Below, piece by piece: positions 37,990 to 49,563 of a DNA stretch of 64,000 bases. This DNA comes from Xanthobacter autotrophicus. GTDB lineage: Bacteria; Pseudomonadota; Alphaproteobacteria; Rhizobiales; Xanthobacteraceae. The stretch covers positions 248,001-312,000 of the forward strand of contig NZ_VAUP01000035.1 in NCBI RefSeq assembly GCF_005871085.1, read 5' to 3'. The notes under the pieces were generated by a model. That model saw only the letters and a list, made by a program, of their open reading frames with translations, did not search any database and was not told the DNA's origin. The stretch's first letter is position 1, and the number at the start of each line of letters is the position of its first letter. The position numbers were made by a program, and so were the translations under genes.

Positions 37990-38595
37990 ATGCTCGTGTG
38001 GCGTGGTGAACAGCCGCTCGTCCTGGCATCCAAGAGTGCGACGCGCCTGACCCTTCTCGTCCATGCGGGCGTGCCGGTGGAAACGGTGGCCGCCGAGGTG
38101 GACGAACGCTCCATCCAGGCGGATGCGGGCGCGGTGGATCCCGCCGGCATCGCGGTGATCCTGGCCCGGGCGAAGGCGCTCGCCGGATCGCGCGCGGCGC
38201 CGGGGCGCCTGGTGCTGGGCGCGGACCAGACCCTGGCCCTGGGGCCGAAGATCTACCACAAGCCGGTGAGCCTGGAGGCGGCGCGCCTGCAGCTTCAGGA
38301 ACTCGCCGGCCAGACCCATGCCCTGCATTCGGCGGTGGCCGTGGCGCGCGATGGCGCGATCCTGTTCGAGACGGTAGTCAGCGCCTTTCTCACCATGCGG
38401 CCGTTGAGCGACGAGGCGCTGAACACCTACATCACCGCCGCCGGGCCGCGGGTGCTCACGTCCGTGGGCGCCTACCAGCTGGAATCGGTGGGGGTGCACC
38501 TGTTCACCCGGGTGGACGGGGACCATTTCACCATTTTGGGCTTGCCGCTGCTTCAGCTTCTGCCCTTCTTCCGGGAACAGGGGCTGCTGCCGTGA
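37990..38595 (+). CDS. maf: Maf-family nucleoside triphosphate pyrophosphatase
   Basis: Maf proteins hydrolyse dTTP/UTP or modified nucleotides and are linked to septation and genome hygiene. The 201-residue protein has LVLASKSATRLTLLVHAGV near 10-28 and VLGADQTLALG near 74-84. Its stop overlaps aroE by four bases. The run maf-aroE-coaE-dnaQ beside the origin is conserved in alphaproteobacteria. The exact nucleotide preference cannot be read here. Confidence 0.93.
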   Translation: MLVWRGEQPLVLASKSATRLTLLVHAGVPVETVAAEVDERSIQADAGAVDPAGIAVILARAKALAGSRAAPGRLVLGADQTLALGPKIYHKPVSLEAARLQLQELAGQTHALHSAVAVARDGAILFETVVSAFLTMRPLSDEALNTYITAAGPRVLTSVGAYQLESVGVHLFTRVDGDHFTILGLPLLQLLPFFREQGLLP

Positions 38596-39440
38596 CCGTG
38601 CATGCCTGCATCACCGGCTCGCCGGTGAGCTATTCAAGGTCCCCGCTGCTTCATGGCTATTGGCTGAAGGCCTATGGCATCGACGGCGACTATGGCCGGG
38701 AGGAAGTGCCGCCCGCGCAGGCGGCGGAGTTTTACCGCAGCCTTGCCGCGCGCGGCTATGCCGGCTGCAATGTCACCGCCCCCAACAAGGAAATTGCATT
38801 TTCCGTGCTCGACGAGGCGGACGAGAATGCGGCGGCCCTGGGTTCCGCCAACACCCTGTGGCTGGAGGACGGCCGGCTGTGCGGCACCAGCACCGATGGC
38901 TACGGCTTCATCGCCAATCTGGACGCCAGTGTTCCGGACTGGGACGGGGCGCGCAGGCTGGCGCTGGTGCTGGGCGCGGGCGGCGCCTCCCGCGCCATCG
39001 TCCATGCGCTGGTGCAACGCGGGTTCGAGCGGGTGGTGCTGGCCAATCGCACGCTGGAGCGGGCCGAGATCATCGCCACGGCGTTCGGCAAAAAGGTGGT
39101 TCCGCTGGCCTTCGACAAGGCATCCGAGGTGATGGCGGATGCCGATATCCTGGTGAACTGCACGTCGCTGGGCATGAAGGGCGGAGCGGCGCTCGCCGTC
39201 GACCTGTCGCGCCTCAGGCAAGAGGCAGTGGTGAGCGACATCGTCTATGTGCCGCTTCTCACGCCGTTGTTGACGGCGGCGGCGGCGCGTGGACTGCGCA
39301 CCGTGGACGGGCTCGGCATGCTGCTGCATCAGGGCGTGCCTGGCTTCGAGCGCTGGTTCGGGGTGCGTCCCGAGGTCACGGCCGAATTGCGCGAGGTGCT
39401 GATCGCGGATCTTCGGGCCTCGGGCCAGCTGGCGGCCTGA
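38592..39440 (+). CDS. aroE: Shikimate dehydrogenase
   Basis: AroE reduces 3-dehydroshikimate with NADPH in aromatic amino acid synthesis. The 282-residue protein has the substrate region ITGSPVSYSRSPLLHGYWL near 7-25, NVTAPNKE near 59-66 (catalytic Lys), the NADP motif LVLGAGGASRAIV near 125 and a late GLGMLLHQG. It starts with GTG at 38592, overlapping maf, and ends three bases before coaE. Confidence 0.96.
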   Translation: MTVHACITGSPVSYSRSPLLHGYWLKAYGIDGDYGREEVPPAQAAEFYRSLAARGYAGCNVTAPNKEIAFSVLDEADENAAALGSANTLWLEDGRLCGTSTDGYGFIANLDASVPDWDGARRLALVLGAGGASRAIVHALVQRGFERVVLANRTLERAEIIATAFGKKVVPLAFDKASEVMADADILVNCTSLGMKGGAALAVDLSRLRQEAVVSDIVYVPLLTPLLTAAAARGLRTVDGLGMLLHQGVPGFERWFGVRPEVTAELREVLIADLRASGQLAA

Positions 39441-39443
39441 GCC

Positions 39444-40046
39444 ATGTGGATCCTCGGCCTCACCGGTTCCATCGGCATGGGCAAATCAGGCACGGCGGGC
39501 CTGTTCCGCGCCATGGGCGTGCCGGTGCATGATGCGGATGCCTCTGTGCACGCGCTCTATCGCGGGCGCGCGGTGGCCCCGGTGGAGGCGGCCTTTCCCG
39601 GAGTGACGCGGGATGGCGCGATCGACCGCGCCGCGCTGGGCGCCCGCGTGCTGGCGGACCCCGAGGCCATGAAGCGGCTGGAGACTATCGTCCATCCTCT
39701 GGTCCGCGCCGAGGAGGAAGCCTTTCTTGCCAAGGCCCGTGGAGCTGGGGCGCGGCTGGTGGTGCTGGACATCCCCCTGTTGTTCGAGACCGGCGGCGCC
39801 GGGCGCGTGGATGCGGTGGCTGTGGTCAGCGCGTCGAAAGCTGTGCAGCGCGCCCGTGTGCTGGAGCGGGCCGGCATGACGGAAGAAAAATTCGAGACCA
39901 TTGTGGCCAAGCAGATGCCGGACGCAGAAAAGCGTCGCCGCGCGCATTTCGTCATCGACACCGGCCGGGGCTTCCCGGCGGCGGCCCATCAGGTGGCCGG
40001 CATCGTGAGGGCGCTGTCGGGGCCGGGGCGCCGGGTTACAGGCTGA
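39444..40046 (+). CDS. coaE: Dephospho-CoA kinase
   Basis: CoaE phosphorylates dephospho-CoA, the last step of CoA synthesis. The 200-residue protein has the P-loop [20 protein letters not shown] near 5-24, the [10 protein letters not shown] motif near 31-40 and [14 protein letters not shown] near 108-121. It lies between aroE (3 bp gap) and dnaQ (13 bp gap). Confidence 0.96.
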   Translation: MWILGLTGSIGMGKSGTAGLFRAMGVPVHDADASVHALYRGRAVAPVEAAFPGVTRDGAIDRAALGARVLADPEAMKRLETIVHPLVRAEEEAFLAKARGAGARLVVLDIPLLFETGGAGRVDAVAVVSASKAVQRARVLERAGMTEEKFETIVAKQMPDAEKRRRAHFVIDTGRGFPAAAHQVAGIVRALSGPGRRVTG

Positions 40047-40059
40047 GGGAGAGGACACC

Positions 40060-40782
40060 TTGCGCGAGATCGTGCTCGACACCGAGACCACCGGCCTTGA
40101 AGCCTATGGCGGCGACCGACTGGTGGAAATCGGCTGCGTGGAGATGGTCAACCGCATCCTCACCGGCACGGTGTTCCACGTCTATATCAATCCCGAGCGG
40201 GACATGCCGGTGGAGGCGTTCAACGTCCACGGCCTGTCCGCCGAATTCTTGTCCGACAAGCCGAAGTTCAAGGACGTTGCCGACGATTTCCTCAATTTCA
40301 TCGCCGAAGATACTTTGGTGATTCACAACGCGGCGTTCGACATCGGCTTCCTGAATGCGGAGCTGGAGCGCCTCAGCCGCCCCACCATTGCCCGCGACCG
40401 GGTGGTCGACACGCTGGCGCTGGCACGGCGCAAGCATCCCGGCGGCGGCAACCGCCTCGACGATTTGATGAACCGCTACGGCATCGATAGCTCGCGCCGG
40501 GTGAAGCACGGGGCGCTGCTGGATGCGGAGCTTCTGGCCGAGGTCTATGGTGAGCTGCTCGGCGGCAAGCAGGCAAGCCTCATCGGACTGGTGGAGGATA
40601 CGAGCGAGGCGCCCCGTCTCGTGGTCGCCGTGGCGGCGGCCCATCCCCGCCCCGTCCCGCTCGCGTCCCGCCTGACGGCTGACGAAGCGGAAGCCCATGC
40701 GGCCTTCATCGCCAGCATGGGGGAGAAGGCGCTCTGGCTGAAATATGCCGACGCGCCGGAGGCGGAGAAGACGGGCAGCTGA
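40060..40782 (+). CDS. dnaQ: DNA polymerase III epsilon subunit (3'-5' proofreading exonuclease)
   Basis: DnaQ proofreads for the replicative polymerase. The 240-residue protein has Exo I (EIVLDTETTGLEAYGGDRLV), Exo II (VIHNAAFDIGFLNAELERL) and Exo III-epsilon (KHGALLDAELLAEVYGELLGG). The C-terminal tail would bind the polymerase core. The start is TTG at 40060 with GGAGAGGACACC upstream; no ATG or GTG suits. Confidence 0.96.
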   Translation: MREIVLDTETTGLEAYGGDRLVEIGCVEMVNRILTGTVFHVYINPERDMPVEAFNVHGLSAEFLSDKPKFKDVADDFLNFIAEDTLVIHNAAFDIGFLNAELERLSRPTIARDRVVDTLALARRKHPGGGNRLDDLMNRYGIDSSRRVKHGALLDAELLAEVYGELLGGKQASLIGLVEDTSEAPRLVVAVAAAHPRPVPLASRLTADEAEAHAAFIASMGEKALWLKYADAPEAEKTGS

Positions 40783-40898
40783 GCTGGCTCGTAGACACTC
40801 GTTTTGCGGTATTGCAACTTTAAATCAACTAAAAGTTGATCGATTAGGAAGGTCGTGGGCGGCAAAGCGGCCTCAGGTCCGATCCATTCTTCATCCGC

Positions 40899-40924
40899 AG
40901 AAAGCCTCCCTTAGGAGGCTTTCT
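40899..40924. terminator. Bidirectional terminator between dnaQ and the DUF255 gene
   Basis: A perfect 11-bp stem (AGAAAGCCTCC / GGAGGCTTTCT) has a 4-base loop between two convergent genes. The T-rich ends on both strands fit a two-way terminator. A smaller 7-bp hairpin (ATCAACT-AAA-AGTTGAT) lies at 40824-40840. Confidence 0.75.
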
Positions 40925-40972
40925 GACGCGATCTGAAGGGGTATCGCTTCGCTCACCCGGAAAATTGGCGCC

Positions 40973-42982
<2,010 letters not shown>

Positions 42983-43117
42983 GATCTTAAAATCCCTCGG
43001 CTGACGCCGGCTTTGGTGGCAATGGAGATGGCGACGAAAGGTTCAGGCAATGAATGGCGCATGGTCCGCCATCTGCCGGTGCCGTGCAAATCCGTCGCCA
43101 GTTTGGGAAACGACGCC

Positions 43118-44413
43118 ATGATCGACACTCTCTTCGCCCTCTCGTCTGGCCGCCTGCCGGCCGGTGTGGCGGTGCTGCGCATCAGCGGTCCCGAGGCGGC
43201 GGCGGCGGTCCTCGCCCTTGCCGGCGTGCTGCCCCCGCCCCGCGTCGCCCGCTACGGCGCCTTGAGCGATCCCCGGACCGGGGAGATGCTGGATCGGGGC
43301 CTCATCCTGTTCTTCCCCGGCCCCGCCAGCGCCACGGGGGAGGATGTGGCCGAGCTTCATCTCCATGGCGGCCGCGCGGTGGTCGCGGCGGTGCTGCGGG
43401 CGCTGTCCGCCCTGCCCGGCTTGCGTCCGGCGGAAGCCGGCGAGTTCACCCGGAGGGCCCATGCCAACGGCAAGCTGGATCTGGCGGAGGTGGAGGGCCT
43501 CGCCGATCTGGTGGCGGCGGAGAGCGAGGCCCAGCGCAAACAGGCGCTGGCGCTGGCCTCGGGCGCGCTCTCCCGCCGGGTGGAGGGCTGGCGCGTGGGG
43601 CTGGTCTCTGCCCTGGCGCTGATCGAGGCCGGCATCGATTTTTCCGACGAGAGCGACGTGTCCGGAGAGGTGACGACGGATGCCGTCGCCCGCCTTGCCC
43701 GGCTGAAGGACGAACTGCTTGCCGCCCTCACCGACGCGGCGCGGGGCGAGCGGGTGCGTGACGGGCTGGTGGTGACCATTTCCGGCCCGCCCAATGCCGG
43801 AAAATCCACTCTGCTGAACCGCCTTGCGGGCCGCGAAGCAGCCATCGTCTCCGCCCTGCCCGGCACCACCCGCGACGTGCTGGAGGTGCATCTGGAGCTG
43901 GCCGGGCAGGCCGTGACCCTGCTGGACACGGCCGGCCTGCGCGAGACCTCGGACCTTGTGGAAGCCGAAGGCGTGCGCCGCGCGCTGGCCCGGGCGGAGG
44001 GGGCGGACGTGGTGCTCTGGCTCTGTGATGCCGGGTCCGAGCCGCCCCCTGCCCTTACCCGGGCGGTGAAGGTGCGCACCAAGATCGATCGCGACGCCGC
44101 CATTCCCGAAGGCTGGATCGGCATCTCCGCCGCCACCGGCGCGGGCGTGGACGCCCTTGTCGGCCGGCTGGAACAGGAGGCGGACCGCCTCGGCGGGCGC
44201 GAGCCGGCGCTGATCACCCGCGAGCGGCAGCGGCGGGCGCTGGAGGTGGCCACCCTCCAGCTGGAGCGGGCGCTGGGCGATTTCGGCGGCCATGAGGAAT
44301 TGCGCGCCGAGGATGTGCGGCTCGCGGTGCGGGCGCTGGACCAGCTCATCGGACGGGTGGATGTGGAGGATGTGCTGGACGCCCTGTTCAGCACCTTCTG
44401 CATCGGGAAATAG
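43118..44413 (+). CDS. mnmE: tRNA modification GTPase MnmE
   Basis: MnmE works with MnmG to make the cmnm5 modification at U34 of tRNAs. The 431-residue protein has the folate-binding N-domain (AGVAVLRISGPEA, GEFTRRAHANGKLDLAEVEG), a GTPase domain with G1 GPPNAGKSTLLNRL, G2 GTTRD and G3 DTAGL, and the C-terminal catalytic Cys in FCIGK. The frame is open for 1.9 kb upstream, but that is antisense to the DUF255 gene. ATG 43118 gives the normal N-terminus. Confidence 0.97.
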   Translation: MIDTLFALSSGRLPAGVAVLRISGPEAAAAVLALAGVLPPPRVARYGALSDPRTGEMLDRGLILFFPGPASATGEDVAELHLHGGRAVVAAVLRALSALPGLRPAEAGEFTRRAHANGKLDLAEVEGLADLVAAESEAQRKQALALASGALSRRVEGWRVGLVSALALIEAGIDFSDESDVSGEVTTDAVARLARLKDELLAALTDAARGERVRDGLVVTISGPPNAGKSTLLNRLAGREAAIVSALPGTTRDVLEVHLELAGQAVTLLDTAGLRETSDLVEAEGVRRALARAEGADVVLWLCDAGSEPPPALTRAVKVRTKIDRDAAIPEGWIGISAATGAGVDALVGRLEQEADRLGGREPALITRERQRRALEVATLQLERALGDFGGHEELRAEDVRLAVRALDQLIGRVDVEDVLDALFSTFCIGK

Positions 44414-44435
44414 GCGCCACCTCCACCCCGCAGGG

Positions 44436-44451
44436 TGTTTCACGTGAAACA
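44436..44451. promoter_or_regulatory. parS: parS centromere site 1 (perfect)
   Basis: TGTTTCACGTGAAACA is the exact 16-bp palindromic ParB-binding consensus. It sits in the mnmE-mnmG gap, about 3.6 kb before parB and about 7.5 kb from the predicted origin. Confidence 0.95.
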
Positions 44452-44528
44452 TCGCCGGCTGCGGCCTTGACGGCGCCGGAAAGAGGGCGTTTCCAGAAGG
44501 GGCGGCGTGGGCCGCCTTTCTGCCCCGG

Positions 44529-46409
44529 ATGAGAATGACCGAAACCCTTTCAGCGAATGCCTTCGACGTGATCGTGGTGGGCGGTGGCCATGCGGGCTGC
44601 GAGGCCGCCGCTGCGTCCGCGCGCATCGGCGCGCGCACGGCGCTGCTGACCCATTCCCGCTCAACCATCGGCGCCATGTCCTGCAATCCCGCCATCGGCG
44701 GGCTGGGCAAGGGCCATCTGGTGCGGGAGATCGATGCGCTGGACGGCCTCATGGGCCGGGTAGCGGACCAGGGGGGCATCCAGTTCCGCGTGCTCAATCG
44801 CCGCAAGGGCCCGGCTGTGCGGGGGCCCCGCGCCCAGGCCGATCGCAAGCTCTATGCCCGCGCCATGCAGGCGGCGCTGGCCGCGCAGGAGGGCCTCACC
44901 ATCGTGGAGGGCGACGCCGACGATCTGCTGGTCGCGGGCGGCCGCATCACCGGCGTGCGCCTCGCCGATGGGCGGGAGCTGTCCTGCGGGGCGGTGGTGC
45001 TCACCACCGGGACCTTTCTCAACGGCCTCATCCATATGGGCGAGGTGAGCTATCCCGCCGGCCGCATGGGCGAGAAGCCGGCGCTGGGCCTCTCCCCTGC
45101 CCTCGCCCGCCTCGGCTTCGCTCTGGGCCGGCTGAAGACCGGCACCCCCGCCCGCCTCGATGGCCGCACCATTGATTGGGCGAGCCTGGAGATGCAGCCC
45201 GGCGATGATCGGCCCGAGCCCTTCTCGGCCCTCACCACGCACTTGCCCAACCCCCAGGTGGAATGCGGCATCACCCGCACCACGGATGCGACCCACGATC
45301 TGATCCGGGCCAACCTTTCCCGCTCGGCCATGTATTCCGGCCGCATCGAGAGCAGCGGCCCGCGCTATTGCCCGTCCATCGAGGACAAGATCGTCCGCTT
45401 CGGCGATCGCGACGGCCACCAGATCTTTTTGGAGCCGGAGGGGCTGGACGATCCCACAATCTATCCCAACGGCCTGTCCACCTCCCTGCCCGCCGAGGTG
45501 CAGACCGCCTTCCTGCGCACCATTCCGGGGCTGGAGCAGGTGGCGGTGCTGCGGCCGGGCTATGCCATCGAATACGACCATGTGGACCCGCGCGAGCTGG
45601 CTCCCACGCTGGAGGCCAAGCGCGTTAACGGCCTGTTCCTCGCCGGCCAGATCAATGGCACCACAGGCTATGAGGAGGCCGCCGCCCAGGGGCTGCTCGC
45701 CGGCCTCAATGCGGCGCGGCACGCCGGTGGGGCGGAGGGCACGGTCTTTGACCGAGCCGAGGCTTATCTCGGGGTGATGGTGGACGATCTCGTCACCCGC
45801 GGGGTGAGCGAGCCCTATCGCATGTTCACCTCCCGCGCCGAATATCGCCTGACCCTGCGCGCGGACAATGCGGACCAGCGCCTCACCCGGCGCGGGGAAG
45901 CCCTTGGCCTCGTGGGCGCCGAGCGCTCGGCGCATTTCGCCCGGCGCAGCGCGGCGCTGGACGAAGCGCGGGCGCTGGCGGAGAGCCTCAGCCTGACGCC
46001 CACGGAGGGCGCGCGGCACGGCCTCAGCGTCAATCGCGACGGCCAGCGGCGGACGGCTTTCGATCTCCTCGCCTATCCGGACATCGATGTGGCGCGCCTC
46101 GGCGCCATCTGGCCGGAGCTGGCGGCGATCGATCCGGCGGTGGCCGAGCAGGTGGAGATCGATGCCAAATACGCCGTCTATCTCAACCGGCAGGCGGCGG
46201 ACATTTCCATGCTGCGCCGGGACGAGCAATTGAGCCTGCCGGAGGACCTGGCCTACGCGGACCTTCCCGGCCTCTCCAACGAGCTGAAGCAGAAGCTCGC
46301 CCGCATCCGTCCGCGCACGGTGGGGCAGGCGGGGCGCATGGAGGGCATGACCCCGGCGGCCCTCGCCCTGCTCGCCACCCATGCGCGACGGGCCGGGGCA
46401 GGCTGTTGA
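44529..46409 (+). CDS. mnmG: tRNA uridine 5-carboxymethylaminomethyl modification enzyme MnmG (GidA)
   Basis: MnmG is the FAD partner of MnmE. The 626-residue protein has the FAD-binding [20 protein letters not shown] near 15-34 and the family motifs [32 protein letters not shown] and [20 protein letters not shown] conserved C-terminal domain follows. ATG 44529 is used; a second ATG two codons later is possible. It is followed by rsmG after 49 bp. Confidence 0.98.
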   Translation: MRMTETLSANAFDVIVVGGGHAGCEAAAASARIGARTALLTHSRSTIGAMSCNPAIGGLGKGHLVREIDALDGLMGRVADQGGIQFRVLNRRKGPAVRGPRAQADRKLYARAMQAALAAQEGLTIVEGDADDLLVAGGRITGVRLADGRELSCGAVVLTTGTFLNGLIHMGEVSYPAGRMGEKPALGLSPALARLGFALGRLKTGTPARLDGRTIDWASLEMQPGDDRPEPFSALTTHLPNPQVECGITRTTDATHDLIRANLSRSAMYSGRIESSGPRYCPSIEDKIVRFGDRDGHQIFLEPEGLDDPTIYPNGLSTSLPAEVQTAFLRTIPGLEQVAVLRPGYAIEYDHVDPRELAPTLEAKRVNGLFLAGQINGTTGYEEAAAQGLLAGLNAARHAGGAEGTVFDRAEAYLGVMVDDLVTRGVSEPYRMFTSRAEYRLTLRADNADQRLTRRGEALGLVGAERSAHFARRSAALDEARALAESLSLTPTEGARHGLSVNRDGQRRTAFDLLAYPDIDVARLGAIWPELAAIDPAVAEQVEIDAKYAVYLNRQAADISMLRRDEQLSLPEDLAYADLPGLSNELKQKLARIRPRTVGQAGRMEGMTPAALALLATHARRAGAGC

Positions 46410-46458
46410 TGGCTCGACTGTGGATCATGGGGATAGTGGCGGCGGAGCGAGAGGTCCG

Positions 46459-47208
46459 ATGAAGGGCGGCAAGCGGGAGCGCGGGAGCGCGGGGCGCGAG
46501 GTCATCGCTGCGGTGGTTTCACGTGAAACACTTGGCCGGCTCACCATCATCGCCGATCTGCTGGTGAAGTGGCAGAAGACCATCAATCTCGTCGCCCCCG
46601 CCACCCTGCCCGACCTGTGGGCGCGGCACGTGGGTGATTCGCTCCAGCTCGTTCACCATGTGCCGCAGACCCCCTTGCGCTGGGTGGATCTGGGGTCCGG
46701 CGGCGGTTTTCCCGGCCTGGTGGTGGCGGCGGTGCTGGCGGAGCGGGATGGTGCCCACATGCATCTTGTGGAAAGCGACACCCGCAAGGCCGCCTTCCTG
46801 CGGGAGGCGGCGCGGCTGGCGCAACTGCCTGTCACCGTTCACGCCGCGCGCATCGAGCAGGTGGCGCAAGTGCTGGCGCCCGGGACGGATGTGGTCTCCG
46901 CCCGCGCCCTGGCGCCTTTGCCGAAGCTGCTGGATCTGGCCGCGCCGTTCCTCGCCGCAGGGGCCATTGGCCTATTTCCCAAGGGTCGCGATGCGGAACG
47001 CGAATTGACCGACGCGGCAAGAAGCTGGACACTCGACTGCGACCTGCGCCCCAGTACGAGCGATCCCGAAGGCCGGATCCTCCTGGTAAGGGGCGCCAGG
47101 CGCGGGACCGACACCATCGAACCCCAGTCCGGCGCGCGCTCCCCCGGGGAGCCGGATGCCGGTGGCGGGCCGCCCGAATGCGACGCGTCGAGGATGAAGG
47201 CGCCATGA
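46459..47208 (+). CDS. rsmG: 16S rRNA (guanine527-N7)-methyltransferase RsmG (GidB)
   Basis: RsmG methylates G527 of 16S rRNA. The 249-residue protein has [20 protein letters not shown] near the start, the SAM motif [17 protein letters not shown] near 74-90 and [15 protein letters not shown] near 150. The codons for VSRET form a parS site, so protein and DNA signal overlap. The last 35 residues are a variable Gly/Pro tail. Its stop overlaps parA as ATGA. Confidence 0.95.
   Translation: MKGGKRERGSAGREVIAAVVSRETLGRLTIIADLLVKWQKTINLVAPATLPDLWARHVGDSLQLVHHVPQTPLRWVDLGSGGGFPGLVVAAVLAERDGAHMHLVESDTRKAAFLREAARLAQLPVTVHAARIEQVAQVLAPGTDVVSARALAPLPKLLDLAAPFLAAGAIGLFPKGRDAERELTDAARSWTLDCDLRPSTSDPEGRILLVRGARRGTDTIEPQSGARSPGEPDAGGGPPECDASRMKAP
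46515..46530. promoter_or_regulatory. parS: parS centromere site 2 (15/16), inside rsmG
   Basis: GGTTTCACGTGAAACA differs from the parS consensus only at the first base. It encodes Val-Ser-Arg-Glu-Thr of RsmG. It lies about 1.6 kb before parB and 2.1 kb from site 1. Confidence 0.9.
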
Positions 47209-48053
47209 TCGATCAAGAGACCCCTTCCCCCGCCGGTGGCACCCCCGCCGCGCCGCGTGTGCTTGCCCTTGCCAACCAGAAGGGCGGGGTGGGCAAGACC
47301 ACGACGGCCATCAATCTGGGCACGGCGCTCGCCGCCATCGGTGAGACCGTGCTGGTGGTGGACCTCGACCCGCAGGGCAATGCCTCGACCGGCCTTGGCA
47401 TCGAGCGGCGCGCGCGCAACCTCTCCACCTATGACGTGCTGACCGGCGAGGCCAGCATGCGCGAGACGGTGATGGAAACCGGCGTGCCGCAGCTTTATGT
47501 GGCGCCCTCCACCCTCGACCTGTCGGGCCTGGAACTGGAGATCGCGGCCGAGCGCGACCGCGCCTTCCGCCTGCGCAGCGCGCTCAAGGCGCTGGCGGCG
47601 GACAGCGCCGCGCCCCGCTTCACCTATGTGCTGGTGGACTGCCCGCCCTCGCTCTCGCTACTGACGGTGAATGCCATGGCGGCGGCCGATGCCATCGTGG
47701 TGCCGCTGCAGTGCGAGTTTTTCGCGCTGGAGGGCCTGTCGCAGCTGCTGAAGACGGTGGAGCAGGTGCGGGTCAGCCTCAATCCGGCGCTCACCATCCA
47801 CGGCATCGTGCTGACCATGTATGACGGCCGCAACAACCTGTCCGAGCAGGTGGTGCAGGACGTGCGGCAATTCATGGGCGACAAGGTCTATGAGACCGTG
47901 ATCCCGCGCAACGTGCGGGTGTCGGAGGCGCCGTCCTATGGCAAGCCGGTGCTGCTCTACGATCTCAAGTGTGTGGGATCACAGGCTTATCTGCGCCTCG
48001 CCTCGGAGGTGATCCAGCGCGAGCGCGCGGCGCGCGCGGATGCTGCGGCCTGA
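47205..48053 (+). CDS. parA: Chromosome-partitioning ATPase ParA (Soj)
   Basis: ParA forms the nucleoid-bound gradient that moves ParB-parS complexes. The 282-residue protein has the deviant Walker [20 protein letters not shown] near 25-43, [15 protein letters not shown] near 53-67 and [17 protein letters not shown] near 140. No N-terminal DNA-binding HTH is present, as expected for chromosomal ParA. ATG 47205 overlaps the rsmG stop. Confidence 0.97.
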   Translation: MIDQETPSPAGGTPAAPRVLALANQKGGVGKTTTAINLGTALAAIGETVLVVDLDPQGNASTGLGIERRARNLSTYDVLTGEASMRETVMETGVPQLYVAPSTLDLSGLELEIAAERDRAFRLRSALKALAADSAAPRFTYVLVDCPPSLSLLTVNAMAAADAIVVPLQCEFFALEGLSQLLKTVEQVRVSLNPALTIHGIVLTMYDGRNNLSEQVVQDVRQFMGDKVYETVIPRNVRVSEAPSYGKPVLLYDLKCVGSQAYLRLASEVIQRERAARADAAA

Positions 48054-48079
48054 TAGCGGACAAGGGACGGGACACGGTC

Positions 48080-49000
48080 ATGGCGGATGAACAGCGCTCG
48101 CGGCTCGGCCGCGGTCTTGCGGCGCTCATCGGGGAAATGGGGGAGCCTCAAGCGGCCCCGGCGGCGCGATCGGGGGCAGGGCGCGGCGGGCCGCGCCGGG
48201 TGCCCATCGAGCATGTGCGGCCCAATCCGCGCAATCCGCGCCGCACCTTCCTGGAGGAGGGACTGGAAGACCTCACCGCCTCCATCCGTGAGAAGGGTAT
48301 CATCCAGCCCATCGTCGTGCGCCAGCTGAACGGCAGCGACAGTTTCGAGATCGTCGCCGGCGAGCGGCGCTGGCGCGCGGCTCAGCGCGCGGCGCTGCAC
48401 GAGGTGCCGGTGGTGGTGCTGGAACTGTCCGATCGGGAGGCGCTGGAAGTCGCCATCATCGAGAATGTGCAGCGCGCCGACCTCAACCCAGTGGAAGAGG
48501 CCCAGGGCTACGAATCCCTCATGGGGGAATTCGACTATAATCAGAATGATTTGGCTCGTATCATCGGCAAGAGCCGTAGCCATATCGCCAACACCCTGCG
48601 GCTGCTGAAGCTGCCGGCGGGGGTGAAGACCTATCTCGCCGACGGGCGCCTGAGCGCCGGCCATGCCCGCGCGCTGCTGGCCTGCGCCGATCCCGAGCGC
48701 ATGGCGAAAGATGTGGTGGAGAAGGGGCTAACCGTTCGCGACGTGGAGGCCTTGTCCAAGGCTCGCACCGCGCTCACCACGGCGCCGGCGAAGGGCGAGG
48801 CGGGCCAGACGGGCAAGGGCAGCAAGGGCGGGGCACTGGAGCACAAGAGCGCAGACAGCCGGGCGCTGGAAAAGCGTCTCTCCGACGCGCTCGGTCTCAG
48901 CGTGGGGATCGAGGGCAAGGGCGAGGCGGGCGAGCTGCGCATCCGCTACAAGAGCCTTGATCAACTCGACGAAGTCTGTCGACGCCTCGGGCTCGACTGA
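48080..49000 (+). CDS. parB: Chromosome-partitioning protein ParB (Spo0J)
   Basis: ParB is the CTPase clamp that loads at parS and spreads. The 306-residue protein has the N-terminal ParA-contact peptide (SRLGRGLAALIG), the ParB/Srx CTP-binding domain with IIQPIVVRQ and AGERRWRAAQRA, and the ENVQRADLNPVEEAQGY segment. The HTH NDLARIIGKSRSHIANTLRL and a C-terminal dimer domain follow. I chose ATG 48080; upstream frame residues are parA shadow. It is followed by a strong two-way terminator. Confidence 0.97.
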   Translation: MADEQRSRLGRGLAALIGEMGEPQAAPAARSGAGRGGPRRVPIEHVRPNPRNPRRTFLEEGLEDLTASIREKGIIQPIVVRQLNGSDSFEIVAGERRWRAAQRAALHEVPVVVLELSDREALEVAIIENVQRADLNPVEEAQGYESLMGEFDYNQNDLARIIGKSRSHIANTLRLLKLPAGVKTYLADGRLSAGHARALLACADPERMAKDVVEKGLTVRDVEALSKARTALTTAPAKGEAGQTGKGSKGGALEHKSADSRALEKRLSDALGLSVGIEGKGEAGELRIRYKSLDQLDEVCRRLGLD

Positions 49001-49052
49001 ATTTTTGTCTCAAATAGAGAAATAGGACAGAAAAACGGTTCTGTCTGCCAAT

Positions 49053-49092
49053 AAAACGGCCGCGCCGGGATTGCTCCTGGCGCGGCCGTTTT
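49053..49092. terminator. Bidirectional terminator between parB and mucR
   Basis: A 14-bp perfect stem (AAAACGGCCGCGCC / GGCGCGGCCGTTTT), extendable by three pairs, has a short loop and A/T runs on both outer ends. It is a textbook two-way intrinsic terminator between convergent genes. Confidence 0.9.
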
Positions 49093-49095
49093 GAA

Positions 49096-49563
49096 TCAGG
49101 CTGCGGCCTTGGCGCGGCGGGCGGGCTTCTTGGCCGGGGCGACGGGCGCCTTCTTGCGGGTCTGGCCGAGGCCCATGTTCTTGGCCAGCTCGGAGCGGGC
49201 GGCGGCATAGGCCGGGGCGACCATGGGATAATCCTTCGGCAGGCCCCACTTCTCGCGGTAGACTTCGGGGGTCATGCCGTAGCTGGTGCGCAGGTGGCGC
49301 TTCAGCGACTTGAACTTCTTTCCGTCTTCCAGGCAGATGATGTATTCGGGCGTCACCGACTTCTTCACCGGCACGGCGGGCTTCTGCTCTTCCACCACGG
49401 GCGCGGCAGGCGTGCCGAGCTGGCCGAGGGCGCGGTAGACCGATTCAATAAGAGCGGGCAGCTCGGTGGCTGAAACACTGTTATTGCTCACATAGGCCGC
49501 AACGATCTCTGTGGCGAAGTCGATGTAGCTCGGCGATGCGGAATTGGAATCGGAGTCGCTCAC
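49096..49563 (-). CDS. mucR: MucR/Ros-family transcriptional regulator
   Basis: MucR is an H-NS-like zinc-finger regulator of alphaproteobacteria, known to control exopolysaccharide, motility and CtrA-dependent cell-cycle genes. The 155-residue protein has the conserved [11 protein letters not shown] helix near 21-31 and the finger region [34 protein letters not shown] near 75-108. A Lys/Ala-rich basic tail ([19 protein letters not shown]) follows. The finger has a single Cys (C-x2-D form), as in MucR. It stops four bases from the terminator after parB. Confidence 0.94.
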   Translation of the reverse strand: MSDSDSNSASPSYIDFATEIVAAYVSNNSVSATELPALIESVYRALGQLGTPAAPVVEEQKPAVPVKKSVTPEYIICLEDGKKFKSLKRHLRTSYGMTPEVYREKWGLPKDYPMVAPAYAAARSELAKNMGLGQTRKKAPVAPAKKPARRAKAAA

